From Gamarada debralockiae (lineage: Eukaryota > Ascomycota > Leotiomycetes > Helotiales > Hyphodiscaceae), in the NCBI GenBank assembly GCA_002803225.1, contig NXFV01000286.1:31145-95144 (forward strand): a stretch of 64,000 bases of DNA, read 5' to 3'. Each line of letters begins with the position of its first letter. Positions within the stretch are counted from its first letter, which is position 1. Positions 1-12,221 of this stretch are shown in pieces. The notes beneath the pieces were generated by a model. That model had not been told where the DNA came from. It ran no database searches and saw only the letters and a list, made by a program, of their open reading frames with translations. Made by a program: the position numbers and the translations under genes.

Positions 1-2
1 AG

Positions 3-197
3 ACTCTGATCCGGTTGGCATATAACAATATTACCGGCGCCAACCTCGGCCTACCCTCTATCTACGATGCTGCCTGTAGTTCTGTGAACGTGTCCAGCAC
101 AGCTAACAATCCGGTGGCTCCTGTGGCGCAATCTGGCACTAGTACGGTAGCTAATCAGGCGCTAACACTCTATCTTTGTCAATCTCAGACTCCATAA
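3..197 (+). CDS. 3' end of an unidentified protein (partial)
   Basis: The reading frame is open from the left edge of the window and ends with TAA at 195-197, so this is probably the last exon of a gene that begins outside. The visible 64 or so residues are rich in Ser, Ala, Val and Asn, with two cysteines (in AACSSV and YLCQSQ), which would suit the C-terminal part of a secreted or cell-surface protein. No domain is recognised. The only in-frame initiators are non-ATG, so it should not be read as a short complete gene. It could also be chance open frame. Confidence 0.3.
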   Translation, partial: TLIRLAYNNITGANLGLPSIYDAACSSVNVSSTANNPVAPVAQSGTSTVANQALTLYLCQSQTP

Positions 198-735
198 CCG
201 TCGGAGCATGGGTAGTAGTCCTTTTGGTTTGGTGAAGATCTGACTTTTACTTCATAAGATGTGTCGGAATCCTTATGCTTTTCTAGGTGCGAATGTTACA
301 TATTTTTGATGGTGAAGGCTTCGAATTTCTTGTTCTAGAAGCCAATAACACTCATGGAGAGCGAACTTTTAGTCAAATATATTGTTTTTCCCTTCCTTAG
401 CATCTAATGAATATCACACGAGGATGCAAGGTTCAAGGTCTTATTTTCCCTTCAGTGAAATCCAAGAGGTGGACGATGGGGACAATGAGTTAATGGCATG
501 GACCTGAAAACAGCGTCATGAATTCCTGAAGCTTTTACTTTGGACAGTGGTCTTGGATTTGACTTTATTTCAAAGATATTATTAAGTGATTTAGTTAAAA
601 TCGAAAACGAAAATCGATATCGAACAAATTAAGAAAGTGAGCATGTTCATTTAAGACAGAGATACGGATCTCGGCTCTGCTTTGCTTAAATCTGTGCCTA
701 CTGATTCTAGTCCTCGCAGCTCTACTCGGTGAAAG
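198..735. other. Intergenic, nothing recognised
   Basis: Convergent space between the partial gene on plus and the 3' end of the minus-strand gene at 736. It is AT-rich with no coding-like frame; it should hold the 3' ends of both transcripts. Confidence 0.5.
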
Positions 736-2093
736 TCAGAGTGTTTCTACGTGAGATAATACCCAGCCATAGTCTTCACACATTTGGCTTGTCTTCCTAC
801 TTGCCCAACCCATAAAAGGATCATCGCTGCACGGGGCTGATTTCTCTTCTCTCCCAATCGGATTCCGTTGCTGCAATGGACCTGAGCTCTCCGACCATGG
901 CACGGCGACTTGACTCACGCCCTCGGTCAGACTGAACTCTTCCAGAACCCCAGCCTCCACGGTCTTCCCGATCCCAAGATCCGCTGCAACAAAGCCATTG
1001 GCACCGAGGTGAATATCTCCATTGGAAACATGGGTGGAGAGCGAATGAATTGAATATCCACTGGCGTGAGAAGTATCTGCCCAGGAAAGTGCTTCGCTAT
1101 TGATAGATGAGTGGCCAAAGCTCAGGAGAGATTCTTCGGCGTCAAATGAGATGTCATGATGCTCTGCTGCTTCCCAGAATAAGTCCTCTTTGTCTTGAAA
1201 TGGAGCATTCTCTGTCTGGATACTCTCTGATGTGGCATTTGGAACGCTGTTAAAATGAGATCGGTCATTATTTTTGAGCAGACAGAAAGGAGGTCGTACC
1301 TTGGTGACTTTTCACTTCTTCTAATCTCTTTCACTGTAGATAGGCCGCTTAAACCGGCAGGGTCCTTCGAAACCTTGTCTGGTACCTTCGAATAGGCTTT
1401 ATTTTGAGGACAAAGCTCTGGGTCACACTAAAGGCAATCAGCCGAAGGACTTTGAAGGGAGTGTTCCAAGCTATTACTCACCGTCGTCTTGGACGCGCGA
1501 TGCTTCTCACAAACATTCCCCCTATTCTCAGCGACCTTTCGCCGCTTCACCGGATCATAAGGCTGCTTTTTCCTCCCCTCCACTTCCTGTCCATTCGACA
1601 ATATCCACGTCGTCACTTTCCCGCCAGAATTAAGGTCAAGTGGTGTGCTCGGGCGGGTGATTGGTGTTTCGGTGCGTGAAGATACTCTTGACAGCGCCCT
1701 TGACGGAGGCCGCGACGGAGGTCTCGAAGACGCTCTCGAACTCGCCCTCGATCCCCTCCTCTGCCCAGAGGGAACCTTCGAACTCTTCAGGGACGCTTTT
1801 CCGATCTGTATTGGCGAAATCTCACCATCCACATTTTTCGGCTTCGCAAGGCTGGTTTGCAAATCATTGTGCGGCAGCTCAAAAACAAACTTGCTACCCC
1901 GCTCTGAGTCGAAGAATTTCCTTAGCGCTGCTTGCATGAGCTGTAATTCTGTCTCGAGGGACGGAAATGCGTATATTAATGCATCTTTTAAGGCCTGGGT
2001 GCCTCGTTTGGGCTCGAATTGCGGGATCCCGTGCTTGTCGCGGAAGATTCGATACGTAGGCAGTGAGGCCGCGGAATCTGCATCGGCTTCCAT
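736..2093 (-). CDS. Fungal nuclear protein with C-x2-H-R-x2-K-x2-C motif
   Basis: Three exons: 2093-1482, 1427-1300 and 1246-736; 416 codons plus stop. Introns of 54 and 53 nt have GT-AG ends (GTGAGT and GTACGA donors) and joining restores one frame throughout. The N-terminal half has an Arg/Ser-Pro repeat stretch (SRASSRASSRPPSRPPSRA, about residues 115-135). Next comes a basic segment (PYDPVKRRKVAENRG) leading into C-E-K-H-R-A-S-K-T-T-C-DPELC, with the last part supplied by exon 2. This layout is common in fungal hypothetical proteins and in degenerate relatives of zinc-cluster regulators. A role in DNA binding or transcription is inference. The C-terminal 170 residues are acidic and unrecognised. 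The start is the first ATG of the long frame. Confidence 0.75.
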
Positions 2094-3959
2094 AGTGAGG
2101 TGAATACCTGGGAATTTTTGTTGGAGAGGACGAGACGCTTTTGAATGTTGGAGCCTTATTGAATGAATTGTAGGATACTATAGATAGGTGTGCAAGGTTT
2201 ATGTGGGTGAGATTCAGCGTGGCTGAGTCGGAAGCCTGATTGGGAATATCTGCAGGAGCCTGAGCCTGTCCCAATTAGGTGACCGAATTTCATCACGTGA
2301 ATGTCTCGGCTCCCTTTTCTTCTGCGGCGTGAATTCATTTGCCAGAAAGCTCCTGTCAAATAGATATGAAAGGGAAAGCTCAGATGTGAGGGGTTGTGAT
2401 ACTGATAATAGGCCATTAATACTAGTGAATGTGTTCGCATTAATGAACCATCCAGTCCTGAGAGCGACAGTGAAATAAACTCTCACAAACCCGGTACGCA
2501 AGCACATACAAAACCCCTCATCGCTTTGGGATTCAACCAGCAACAACTTGACAAGGTACCACACGACAAGCACTGACTCCATCTCTGGCCATGAAGTCAG
2601 AATCTAAAATACTCTTTCAAGATCAATAACCCATTCCAAAGAAGACTTTACACTGCTGTTCACTCCCCCCTTCAACTGCCCAAAACTAAAGGAGGTCCTC
2701 ATTGCCGATTTCGGAGATATTCTCAGTTGACGAAATTTCTTCTCGTTATCGAGCACGCGGTTATTTGCTGTTGAAGACGATTGAAAGTAGAATCCTCAAG
2801 GGATGGATTGTCTGCCCTGTGTTGCAAGCAGGGCTGTATGTGAAGCGCTGGTCGAGATTTTGTCTTCTCCAGATAGGGCACCCTACACGTGTATCTAGAG
2901 AGCGATACAGAGGTCCCTATGACATCAATCTTCAACTCTCTAGCGAATGTTGTGTTCTGGCTGTGGTTGAGGAGGGGATACCGATGGTGGGGGAACGCTT
3001 GTTGGGAATGAGTGATTCACAGGACGGAGAGCGAATCTGCCTGTCTGACATGCTCCAATAAGGTCCACTGATGGAAATGAATCTCAATTCAAACAAGACC
3101 TTAAATTCCCCTCCCCAACCCAAACGCTCAACTCCGCCATTACTCCATCTTGCGAGGCAGCACGACATAGATCCAGATTCCCTTTGCCAAATCGAGAAAA
3201 GCAGAAAATAAATCGAAAATTTTCTTTCTCTTCCACCCTTTCCTTCCCTATAACCAAACATCCTCCCAAAATAAACAATCCTTGACCCATTCTTCTCATC
3301 AGTACAACTGTCGTTGTCGAGCTCGTTCTTGTTATCGATGACCCTGTATTCAAAAGACAGGGGAAAGAGAGGATAGGGAGGAAGACATGAGGAGATATGA
3401 AGGATTCTTAGTCAAGATATTTAAATATTTTTCTTCTAATTATTGAGTGTGGCATCTCCACACAGAACGGCAGCCTGCAATACCCGCACCGTTTTGCTCC
3501 ACATCTGAGTTGATTTCAATCTGGATATGAATCAGGAGATATTTCTAATACAAGGATTGGTTACTTGACTTGAGTTGTTGGTTATGAAAGAATCTGTAAT
3601 TGTTCACAGGAGAACAATGATCTAGACCCTGCTCCAGATCAAATCCTTCATGCACTTGGAGCGACTGAATGAGGTGGATGGTGGGAAGGAAAGCAATTTT
3701 TATTCATTTGGCGGTAGGCTAAGCAATAGTATGGAGTGAAGGAAAGAAGGAAAGAACGACTCGCAAACATCCCTCGGCGACAATCACAAGCAGATCCCTC
3801 AGCAAAACGAATGTGTCGTATTATCCCCAAAAGCCTCAAACCCTCAAACGCACTAAAGAAAGAGCACGCCCCTCCCTCTCAATCACAATTTCAATTTCCC
3901 CTCCCCTCCCCTCCCCTCCTCCTCTCACCCCTTCCCCCTTCATCCTCTTAACCGTCCCC
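2094..3959. other. Intergenic region, no gene supported
   Basis: It contains the upstream region of the minus-strand gene ending at 2093 and the downstream region of the antiporter gene at 3960. Frames of up to 120 codons occur on both strands (for example 2702-3061 plus), but none shows a domain, plausible splice partners or coding-like composition. Pyrimidine tracts at 3890-3950 lie just beyond the antiporter stop. Confidence 0.45.
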
Positions 3960-6844
3960 CTAAACCATCAACAGACTCCGAATCATCTTACTAGTAGCAT
4001 CTGGATTACCGCCCAAAACACTCTGATCACTAACCACGGGATAGAAAAACGCTGCGACCGCAATAATGACATAAGCAGCACAAAGCAGCGCTCCTTCAAG
4101 ATAATTGCTCCTTCCGTCCAAGACGAGGAAATTGACGATGAAGGCTGAGACGAAGAGCGATACTGTTTCGAAGAGCGTGAAGTAAAGGGACATGTCTTTG
4201 GACATGCACCAGCCGAGGAGGACTATGAAGGGTGTTACGAAGAGCGCTAGGGTTTGTTAGCTTGAGGTTTGGAAAGGGGGGGAGAGTGGGGGGAGGGAGG
4301 GCGTAATTACCAATTTGGATGGAAGAGCCGACGGCTACGCCGATCGCTAGATCCATCTTATTCTTACTGGCAACGGTAACAGCAGTGACGTGCTCCGCTG
4401 CATTTCCTACAATAGGCAAGATAATGAGACCAATGAAGGCTTCGCTCAATCCCGAATTGCTGGATACGACGGCATTGATGGAATCAACCATGAACTCAGC
4501 GCACACAGCAACGAGCCCAGTAGAGATGAGCAAGAGGCAGATGGCGGTTGTTCGGGAGATGTTTTCGTCTTCTTCTTCGGAGCGTTCCTTGTTGGCAGCC
4601 ACGGCGGCACTGCCGATACGGAGAGGCTGGAGACCGGTGGAAGGGGCACGAGCTAGGAAGTTTTGATTCAGACGATCTGGGAGGGAGTTCGTACGGCGGA
4701 TTCCGTAGCGGACGCGAGGGATTGGTCCAGATGTTGGGTCAGGTGCAGGAGGCTGAGATGATTGCGAGAAGACGTTTTGAGATAACGTCTTTGGAATCTG
4801 AGGACGAATGGTGGTTGTGATGCCACGGAGTGTAAAGGGTCGTCGGGTGGCGGAATCGCTCAGGCCTGATTCGTTCTGTGCCTCTGCGTTACCAACGGCG
4901 AAGTCAATACGGCGGGGTCCATCAGCATCCCCAGGTTGCTTCTCGTGGGAAGTGTTATCGACGACACCTTCCGTGATTGTGTTCTCTTCATTTCGGCGAG
5001 CCTTGCGTTCTCTTTTCTCGCGGCGCTTTCGGTCCTTCTTGCGTTCCTTCTTCATAGGATGACCACCATAAGAGTTCTTGCGGCTTCGTTGACCTTTCTC
5101 GTCATCACCATCTTCAGCGAAGTCGATAGTAGCAAGGCGATGGCCAAATGCAACAGATTGAGGCTCTTCCGTAAGCGCGTCAGTGTGAACGGGAGTGATA
5201 GAGCTCGTTCCAAGAGAGGGTGTTCGAGTTCGCACAGTCTCAGTAACATCGGCGGTTTCCTTCGAGCCAGCGCTGGACTTGCGGCGTTTTCGACCGCCTC
5301 GCATAACTCGCTTGATACGTTTTGCCGTCGTATTCGAGCCACTTGAGGCATCCGAGTCGGAGCTGGAGCTTGAAGAATCATCCGATGAGGAATCTAACCA
5401 GTTTGCAACGGGTCCTGGAGCTGATTCTTCGTCGATAATGTGTTGTGGCGTGCTCTCGTACATGTATGCGTGGGACTTGAGCTGGAAGAGGAGGTACATT
5501 CCATAGACAAGGAGGAGGACCTGGTTTCATTAGCAATGATTCTCGGGAAATGGAGGATCGACTTACGACACTGGTACCACGGCTGACTTTCAACACAGCT
5601 GTTGTAGCATCACCTTCTTGCTGTTTCTCACTGTTGAAAGAAGCATGGAAAGCGGTCTAGGAAATAATTAGTCCAGCATGGGAAGTGGAAGCTCTGGCAC
5701 ATACAGGAAGCAAGAGACTCATTACACTCAAACTGAGTAGACATGCACTCATTTGGGTGACAGTACAATTGTAGATCTACCTGAAATTAGCATCGCACCA
5801 GAACTGGAATTGGAGGGCCATCCCTGTTCACGGAAACGAAGTCCACCGATGAGGAAACACATGCCTAGAATTAAGAGTAGGTTTGCAAGGATCGATCCGA
5901 GCAGTGAAGCTTGGACGATACGGATTTCATTCTGCAAATGTCAGCGAGATTCAACAAGACCAGAACGATGGGACTAACCTTTTGGAGAGCAATGCTATTC
6001 GGTTAGGAAAAGAAAAGGTGAGCATAGGTTTTGTAAATCACGGACAAAAAGTATGGGGTCAGGGGAACAAAGGGGAGGGACGGATGATATGGGACGCGAT
6101 TGATATGATAATGCCTTTAAGAGGGCTTCTCGCTCTTTCTTGTCTTGATCTCTTCTGAGGTAGACATACATGCTATGAAGGGTCAGCAACGATCAACGAG
6201 AACCTCGATGGAGGGACATACAAAATGATAAGCTCTACAGCGTTACCAAATGTAACATTCATTAGTGCACCAATAGTATCTCCCATTCTCTTGGCCACGC
6301 TTTCGGTAGCATGACTGAGTAGACCTGCCAGAGGTATGATAGCAATGGCATTCATTCCAAATATGATTCCCGGGCTGAGGTTTGCAGCTTTTGCAGCGAT
6401 ACCAACAGGGACAAAAACCAGCAGTAGGTTGATATAACTGGAGAGTATGATGGATTTAGCGGTAAGCCAAAAGCGTGTAGCAACATTCTTTTTCCTGGGT
6501 TTCTCGTCCTCTATGACAGCCCCCTCCCCATCAACTTGCGGAGGTGGAGCTGGTGGCGGATTGTCAGTCGATGTATTATCTGCAACGTTGTTCGCGGTAG
6601 GTCTTGAGGATTGGCACGCGAGGCCGTTAGGATCTGTCGAGGGAAACGGAGGGGCGTTGGTTGTGTCATTGCTGGCAGGTGTATTTCGGGTTATCTGTGA
6701 ATCTGTTCTGGGTGGGTTCGTCAGGGGAAGAGTCGGCGATCGGCTCGAGTCTTTGGAGAGTGGAGAGGGGCCATGCGCTTTGGTTCTTGCCCAAGAGCGT
6801 ATGCGATCTGTATATGAATGAGAGTCAGGCGAAGTTTTCTTCAT
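3960..6844 (-). CDS. Vacuolar Ca2+/H+ antiporter, CAX/VCX family
   Basis: Catalyses exchange of Ca2+ for protons, normally at the vacuolar membrane, to clear cytosolic calcium. Proposed exons: 6844-6222, 5994-5979, 5931-5824, 5776-5705, 5656-5567, 5520-4311 and 4246-3960 (801 aa). The family signature repeats are clear: GNAVELII in the first half and EAFIGLIILPIVGNAAEH in the second, with about 11 membrane segments. Exon 2 is a 16-nt micro-exon that restores the IFIALQKNEIR junction. Exon 6 carries a Ser/Asp/Lys/Arg-rich insertion of about 270 residues between the two halves, longer than in yeast VCX1. The N-terminal 120 residues are Pro/Ser/Thr-rich. The junction between exons 3 and 4 lacks a GT donor (see findings). 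The ATG at 6844 was chosen because upstream frame has only non-ATG starts. Confidence 0.88.
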
Positions 6845-9113
6845 CGATGTAGAATCAGACACGCAATTAATGTTTGGTGTCCTGGGAGGTCCGAAAGGAT
6901 CGTGAGGTCGAAAAGGTATGGTGGATGGGGCGTGGGGTTGGTGAATAGGCGTTGAGAACCGGGTTGGGGAGGGGGGGAACAAAGGTTGGTTGTTGGAGGA
7001 GATGGAAATCGTTCGGGGGCGGTGCGGCCTTGATAAAAGCCCCAGGCCTCGTCCGTGGCTGCCGACGCGAATTTGGAGCTGGGTCCGCCAAGGCTCTAAC
7101 CGGTGCGCCAAGCGGTGGAGAACGGTGCACAGCGAAGAAAAATGATTCGACAATGCAAACGTGTGGCGTGGACAATGATAGGCGATAGGATGGACGAGGT
7201 TCTGCTTGAGCAGTCGATAGATCGGAAAACAAGACCAGTGTTGATATTCGTCACCTGCGCATGAGGATGGAACATGACATGCTGATTGCTTATGTGGTGT
7301 TGTGTTTTGAGTGGATGATTCGATGTGCTCGGATGCAGCTCTCCATAGATAGAGTAACTAACTCCTCTACAATACGTAAAGGGGATCCCTAGTCGATGTT
7401 TGATAGGGCCAAGGTCCAGAATCCCACGGCATGGGCAAAGATAAGGAGCCACGGTGGTGCAGAGAAGGAGGGGGGTCACTCACGCATATCGTCGAACCTT
7501 CTTCAAAAGCCCAAGTGAAGAGCCTCAAAGGGGCCTTGTCCCAATGTTGTATCTTCCTCCTCCAATAATCAACTTCAAGGCCAGCCCCAAATCAGGAATC
7601 TAGAGGTGTGATCTAGGTTGCGCAACTTGAATTGGGTTGTGGCTGGAGGCGGGCAGTTGATTTGATGGGACGTCACTGCATGAGGACAAGTGGTGAGTCG
7701 CGTGGGTATTTGGGATTTGGAGCACGCGACACTGAAATGAGAGAAGGGGAAGGTGACAAAGATGCAAAGAAAGGGGAATTTCTTGTCGAAAGTTAAATTT
7801 ATACTGCATCTCTACTTTGTTGTCATTGCCAAGATGCCAAATACAGGTTTGCTCCTGTCAATTTACTGCATCTGTAATCATTGCAAACTGCCAAGAGCTA
7901 TCGAGTCGAGGATGTTCCCGACGCGTTTGCGCAATGTTCTCCACAGCTGTGCCACTCTCCTCTCGCTGGACGCTGTGTTCCTTTCTTCCTCTTCTTCTCC
8001 CTTCTCATGGGCCTCAATCACATCATATCTGTAGATCTTTTACCTCTTCTTCTCAATACTGCATTGCATTGCATTGCTCTCTATCATCCTCTTCGTCTTC
8101 TGACGAAAGCTGTTTCGGCCACCGGAATTGTTTGAGCAATCATGATGTGGCTAAAGATCTAATCTCACGCTAAGATCCTTAGCGTCGGATCAACGAATTT
8201 CCATCTCACAGCCACTTTCTCTTGTCGTCATTCATCGTCATTGAGCGAGATTGGGCGACACCTATAGGATTCCTTAACAAGACTTTCTCTCGATAAAGAG
8301 TCGCAAACGTCTGCATACATTAGGTTATAGTACCTCTGCTAAGCGCCATTATCTAGCTCTGTATAGAAATAGATATCACGATGAAACGTCTCTACGTGGA
8401 GATACAGGCCAAAACAGGCGCGCCAAATGCAAGTGGATTCCTCTTGCTCAGCATTTTCTTATTGTATATTGACAAGATTTATTTCCCACCCTTTCGAGAT
8501 GTCACTCGAAACACTGATCACTTCAAAAGGAGAAAGGACAGCAGCGTTCATGTGATTCACAACTGAGATTGAGAAGAGTTCTGCAAGAAACTTGTACTGT
8601 AGTACATTAGAATTCCTGCCGTTGCGAGGGATTCCTGACGAGGCCACAAGTACAGAAGTATTTTTTATTTGGTCTTTCATTTCTTTGTCGCTTCTATTCT
8701 CCTTGTCCCTGATTATGGGCTTGTGACAGCCCACAATGATTCAGTTTCGGAGGGGGTCTCAAGATCTTCAGATATACTTCGTTGAACCAGGGAGACATCA
8801 GAGTTTCAGGGCCTATTGTCTTGATCTTTCTTGAGAATTTCCGGTCCCAAATCCTTCGTCAGCTGCGTGGTTGTGGCAGAAAGTGTATTTTTGCACTTGT
8901 ACAACCACCTCACCTCCAAAGCCAAGGCCTTTGTACTTCATACCAGGACGCGATTCAAGGTTTGCGTCATGTGCGGCAAGGCTCTGTAATTTGAATACCA
9001 TTCAGTTGTGTACAAGAAGCAGACCCAGGCGCCGATTTCATCTTAGACCAGCAACTTAGAAGCAAAGGCTACATTCTCCTCGAATCACCGGCTCTCGAAA
9101 TATATATCCTGGC
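6845..9113. other. Upstream region of antiporter gene and intergenic
   Basis: More than 2 kb without a supported gene. The first 300-600 bases should hold the 5' leader and promoter of the minus-strand antiporter. Short CATTG iterations occur at 8063-8078. Open frames here are short, overlapping on both strands and without domains. Confidence 0.4.
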
Positions 9114-9343
9114 TACCGTATTAATTGCTTTATAGGATACGTTCTAATAAGTAAAATTCTTAGTTTTTAATGAATTAGGACCGTTGCTTATACAAGGCAT
9201 AGGTCCTTCTATGCAGGGATTATTTTGGTGAGTCCCCGCGACCTTATACGTGGAAATGTTACATTTGATCATATTTGGACCGTTGCTTATAACTTGGTAG
9301 ACCATTTCTGGTGATAAGGTCTTACAGAGCAATTAATACGGTA
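9114..9343. mobile_element. Small TIR element (MITE-like) with TA flanks
   Basis: A perfect 16-bp inverted repeat lies at 9114-9129 and 9328-9343, beginning and ending with TA, the target duplicated by Tc1/mariner-type elements. Inside, a 15-bp direct repeat (ggaccgttgcttata) occurs near 9178 and near 9278. The 230-bp size and absence of coding capacity fit a non-autonomous MITE. No second copy was seen in this window. Confidence 0.65.
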
Positions 9344-10505
9344 TCTTCATTCTAAGATTTCCTTCTGTACCTTATCCGGGATACCGACACCCATGATACA
9401 CTAGTGTCGGTTGAACCTGCCGTATTGAGTATAGCTTGTATTTGCTTCTTCCTTTAGGATAAACAGCATATCCCCCTCCTTGATTTTTCACGTTCCTTAG
9501 ATATCTAGCTAGTCAAGAATTCTATGATATTTCGCCCCGAAACCGTCCCAACTGACAACTAGTTTGCGGGACTACTGAGAGCCAATCCCATTTCTACATA
9601 TAGTTAGCAGTAGCTGTGGCGTTAGAGATTCGGCCAGACCAGGGGATAGTTTGTGATCCTTCTGCTGCCCGGATACATAGCGCCTCTCTTGTTCTCGAGG
9701 GCTTTTTCGTTGTCGTTAGCCATATCGGTGTCGAATTCATTTGCTGCCATATTGCGGGTGAACAATGCCTCCAACAGGTTGCTTCGCACCTCTCTTTCGC
9801 TCCTAGAATCATTCTCAAAGCAGCCTCCAGTATCGGCAACTTCGTTAGCAGCACCGCGACTGTTCCTCTGTCTGAAGCGCCTTAGATAATTTTGGTTGAA
9901 CCTGACCTTCGGCTCCACAGGCCTCTGCACTCGTCACCACTGCGATGGGCAAGCTTTGCGCAAGCTCGTCCTCGAGGAGACTCTCTCTTGCTAAGATGGT
10001 CCGGCGACCAAGTCTTCGCCATCAACATCTCTTCATCTTCGGCAAATCGGGTGCCAATGACCGCTGCACCAAAATCCTCTCATTCCATCCCATCCCAGCA
10101 AAATAAGCTTTCGCTGAGGCTTCAATTTCACTACTCGGAAACCGGAATGGTTGATGACGTGTTGACCTGATACATGATTTCACCACTCCTTTCAACTAGG
10201 CATTAACCAGGAGACTGGGCCCTTCCCCTCGTAATCCTCGTCGTAAATAACTAGACTAGCTCGTTGTTTTTCAAAGCAATATTGTCCCAAAGTGTGGGTC
10301 ACATGCTCGGTTGAGTCATGTGACTCTGGGAACACCACACATAAACTCTCCAGCTCTCCAGAGTCTTAGAGAATCAGAGTCAACTTCAAAACCTATCTTT
10401 GAGCCTATATTTTTTGTGTGACAAATATGAAATAACTATGAATTCCTGCAACAATGACCTTTGCGATGCTCACGACTTGTCGAGGAAGGTGCTTCCCATC
10501 TTCCT
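9344..10505. other. Intergenic, weak coding hints only
   Basis: A short hairpin (ACCGACAC / GTGTCGGT, loop 13) sits near 9390-9420. The minus frame 9930-9622 has a plausible polar composition, but no motif, start context or splice partner that would justify a gene call. Confidence 0.3.
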
Positions 10506-11895
10506 CTATGTGGTGGGGTCTTTCGTGTGGTATAGATTCCTTCCTTCCGACTCAACTCTCTTCTTCTCATTGACGAGTTCAATATCAAGCATAGCGGTGC
10601 TTGTAAAGAAGGCAATTATTTGCGATGTGTCGGCTTTTGCTTGCACACAAACGCCAATGCCATGCTGGAGAGTATCCACGTCTGGTTCGAAATGAAAGCT
10701 CCTTTCTTCTCCCAACACCAGATCCCCAAAGGTTCGGGTTCCCAACACTTTCCAAAGGCACCCCAAGATCTTGCTGGCTGGGAATTAAAATATACAACAA
10801 GCGTTCTCCTGGTCTAGTGGCTTCGAAACATTGAAAGTTAAGCAAGTACCCCAATGTCACTCAGCCCACGACCATCTGGGAAATTCACACCTCTAGGAAG
10901 GCCCTGTATGTGCCAAGAAGCTGCTCCCAGGGGTATCTAATTGGTACACGTTATTAAATTTTCCCAAGCATGGCTCGAGCCACTTAGCAGGTCCTGCTAA
11001 TGCATTCCGAATATCGCCAGGATGAGATAGGTTGCGGCGAAGATATGTCGACAGAACCCACTGGTACCGGTAGCTCCAATTTTCGACCACCGTATTGGAT
11101 GTGAGCTTTGAAGAAATCGAATATTCTTTGTTTCGGGCAGTTTTGGGCTCGTAGTAGAGATCCTCTCTCCATAAAGTTACTGCGCATTGGAAAACAATCA
11201 TATTTTCGGTGAAAATGAGTGCCCAGCGGGAGAAGAGTTTCTCTTGCAAAGTCCAGCGCTTCTATGCCATGCGGATTGGAAGAGATGTTTATGGTTCCCA
11301 AGATCGATAGAATAAGTTTCAACCCATTCACAATTCCGGTCACTCGAGAGGACTTCCGGGGCCAAATAACTGGAAGTCTAGGTAAGCTGGCACTGACGTC
11401 TTTACCCGCGGCGACTATGATGGTGAGCGTCGCTTCGTGATATATAAGATGCATATACTCGATCTGGACCTTGCGATCTTCCGGATCATTGTTTATGATA
11501 CAGAGAGCATCAACCCAGAGGTATTACTGTCCAAGTTGGCAAGTGAGGGAAATTGCATCTCTGAAGGTGTTCGGCAGTGGAACAGATTCCAGACCGCCTT
11601 CTTGACTCCAGAGCCTGAAAAGTCTCTTTGGCAACTTTGGTTGATCAACAGCACCCCAGATATAGCTGAGAGCCAGATATGTACAGTTTAAAGGTACACG
11701 GCAGATGCACATATTCTTGGCATCTATGGCTCGTACATAGAATGGTCGATGTGCCAACGTAGCGAGCTTCGAACACGTCTCATTATGGTTTTCAAGGCAT
11801 AGAGATGTTCTCTGCCGGTCGTTATGTCCCACTTCGGACAGCGTAGCTTTTCTTTGAAAAGCAAGTAGAAGTTGATTCGGGCACAATTGGAACAT
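10506..11895 (-). pseudogene. HET-domain protein, disrupted
   Basis: HET domains belong to fungal allorecognition proteins that trigger cell death on fusion of unlike strains. Reading minus from ATG 11895, the first block has Y-L-A-L-S-Y-I-W-G followed by L-P-N-T-F-R-D-A-I, then an in-frame TAA (11524-11526). Immediately after it the same frame resumes with YLWVDALCIINNDPEDR, the second HET block. Around 11250-11275 the frame changes again: HET sequence continues as RWTLQEKLFSRWALIF in another frame down to about 10893. Further family-like C-terminal pieces follow in shifted frames to about 10506. One nonsense codon plus at least one frameshift makes it a pseudogene. No intron with good splice sites removes the TAA. 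Confidence 0.8.
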
Positions 11896-12120
11896 AGTCG
11901 TTTGAACTTGGGGACATTATGCTGTGGGAAAGCGCAGTCTCATCTAGGGCGAGTCATGGGGCACCGTAGGGCCCCGAGTAACCCTTCGAACCGCTCCATG
12001 GGTCACCCGACCTGTGGTGGGAAAGGAGAGGTTAAACCGGCCCACGTGGACCGTAAACCAATTGTGAACTATCTACACGTGAGTTAATATCACGCATAGT
12101 CAAATGTAAACTTACGTCAA

Positions 12121-12221
12121 GCACTTAGGCCATTATAATCAATGACTAAGGCTATTAGACTATTCCTAATAAAAAAGAACTATATATTTATATAATATTG
12201 TCAATTAAATGGCCTAAGTAC
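12121..12221. repeat. Short inverted repeat in AT-rich DNA
   Basis: The 14-bp arms at 12121-12134 and 12208-12221 (cacttaggccatt and its complement) differ at one base and enclose 73 bases of almost pure AT. This looks like a decayed foldback element. Confidence 0.45.

Noticed and set aside
2702..3061. 119-codon plus-strand frame
   Set aside because: No domain, no supporting splice sites and no coding-like composition; opposite-strand frames of similar length overlap it.
10785..10910. A 5S rRNA-like stretch (gttaagc ... cgaccatctgggaa)
   Set aside because: Only scattered short matches; the required full-length fold and internal control region are not present, and the stretch lies within decayed HET sequence.
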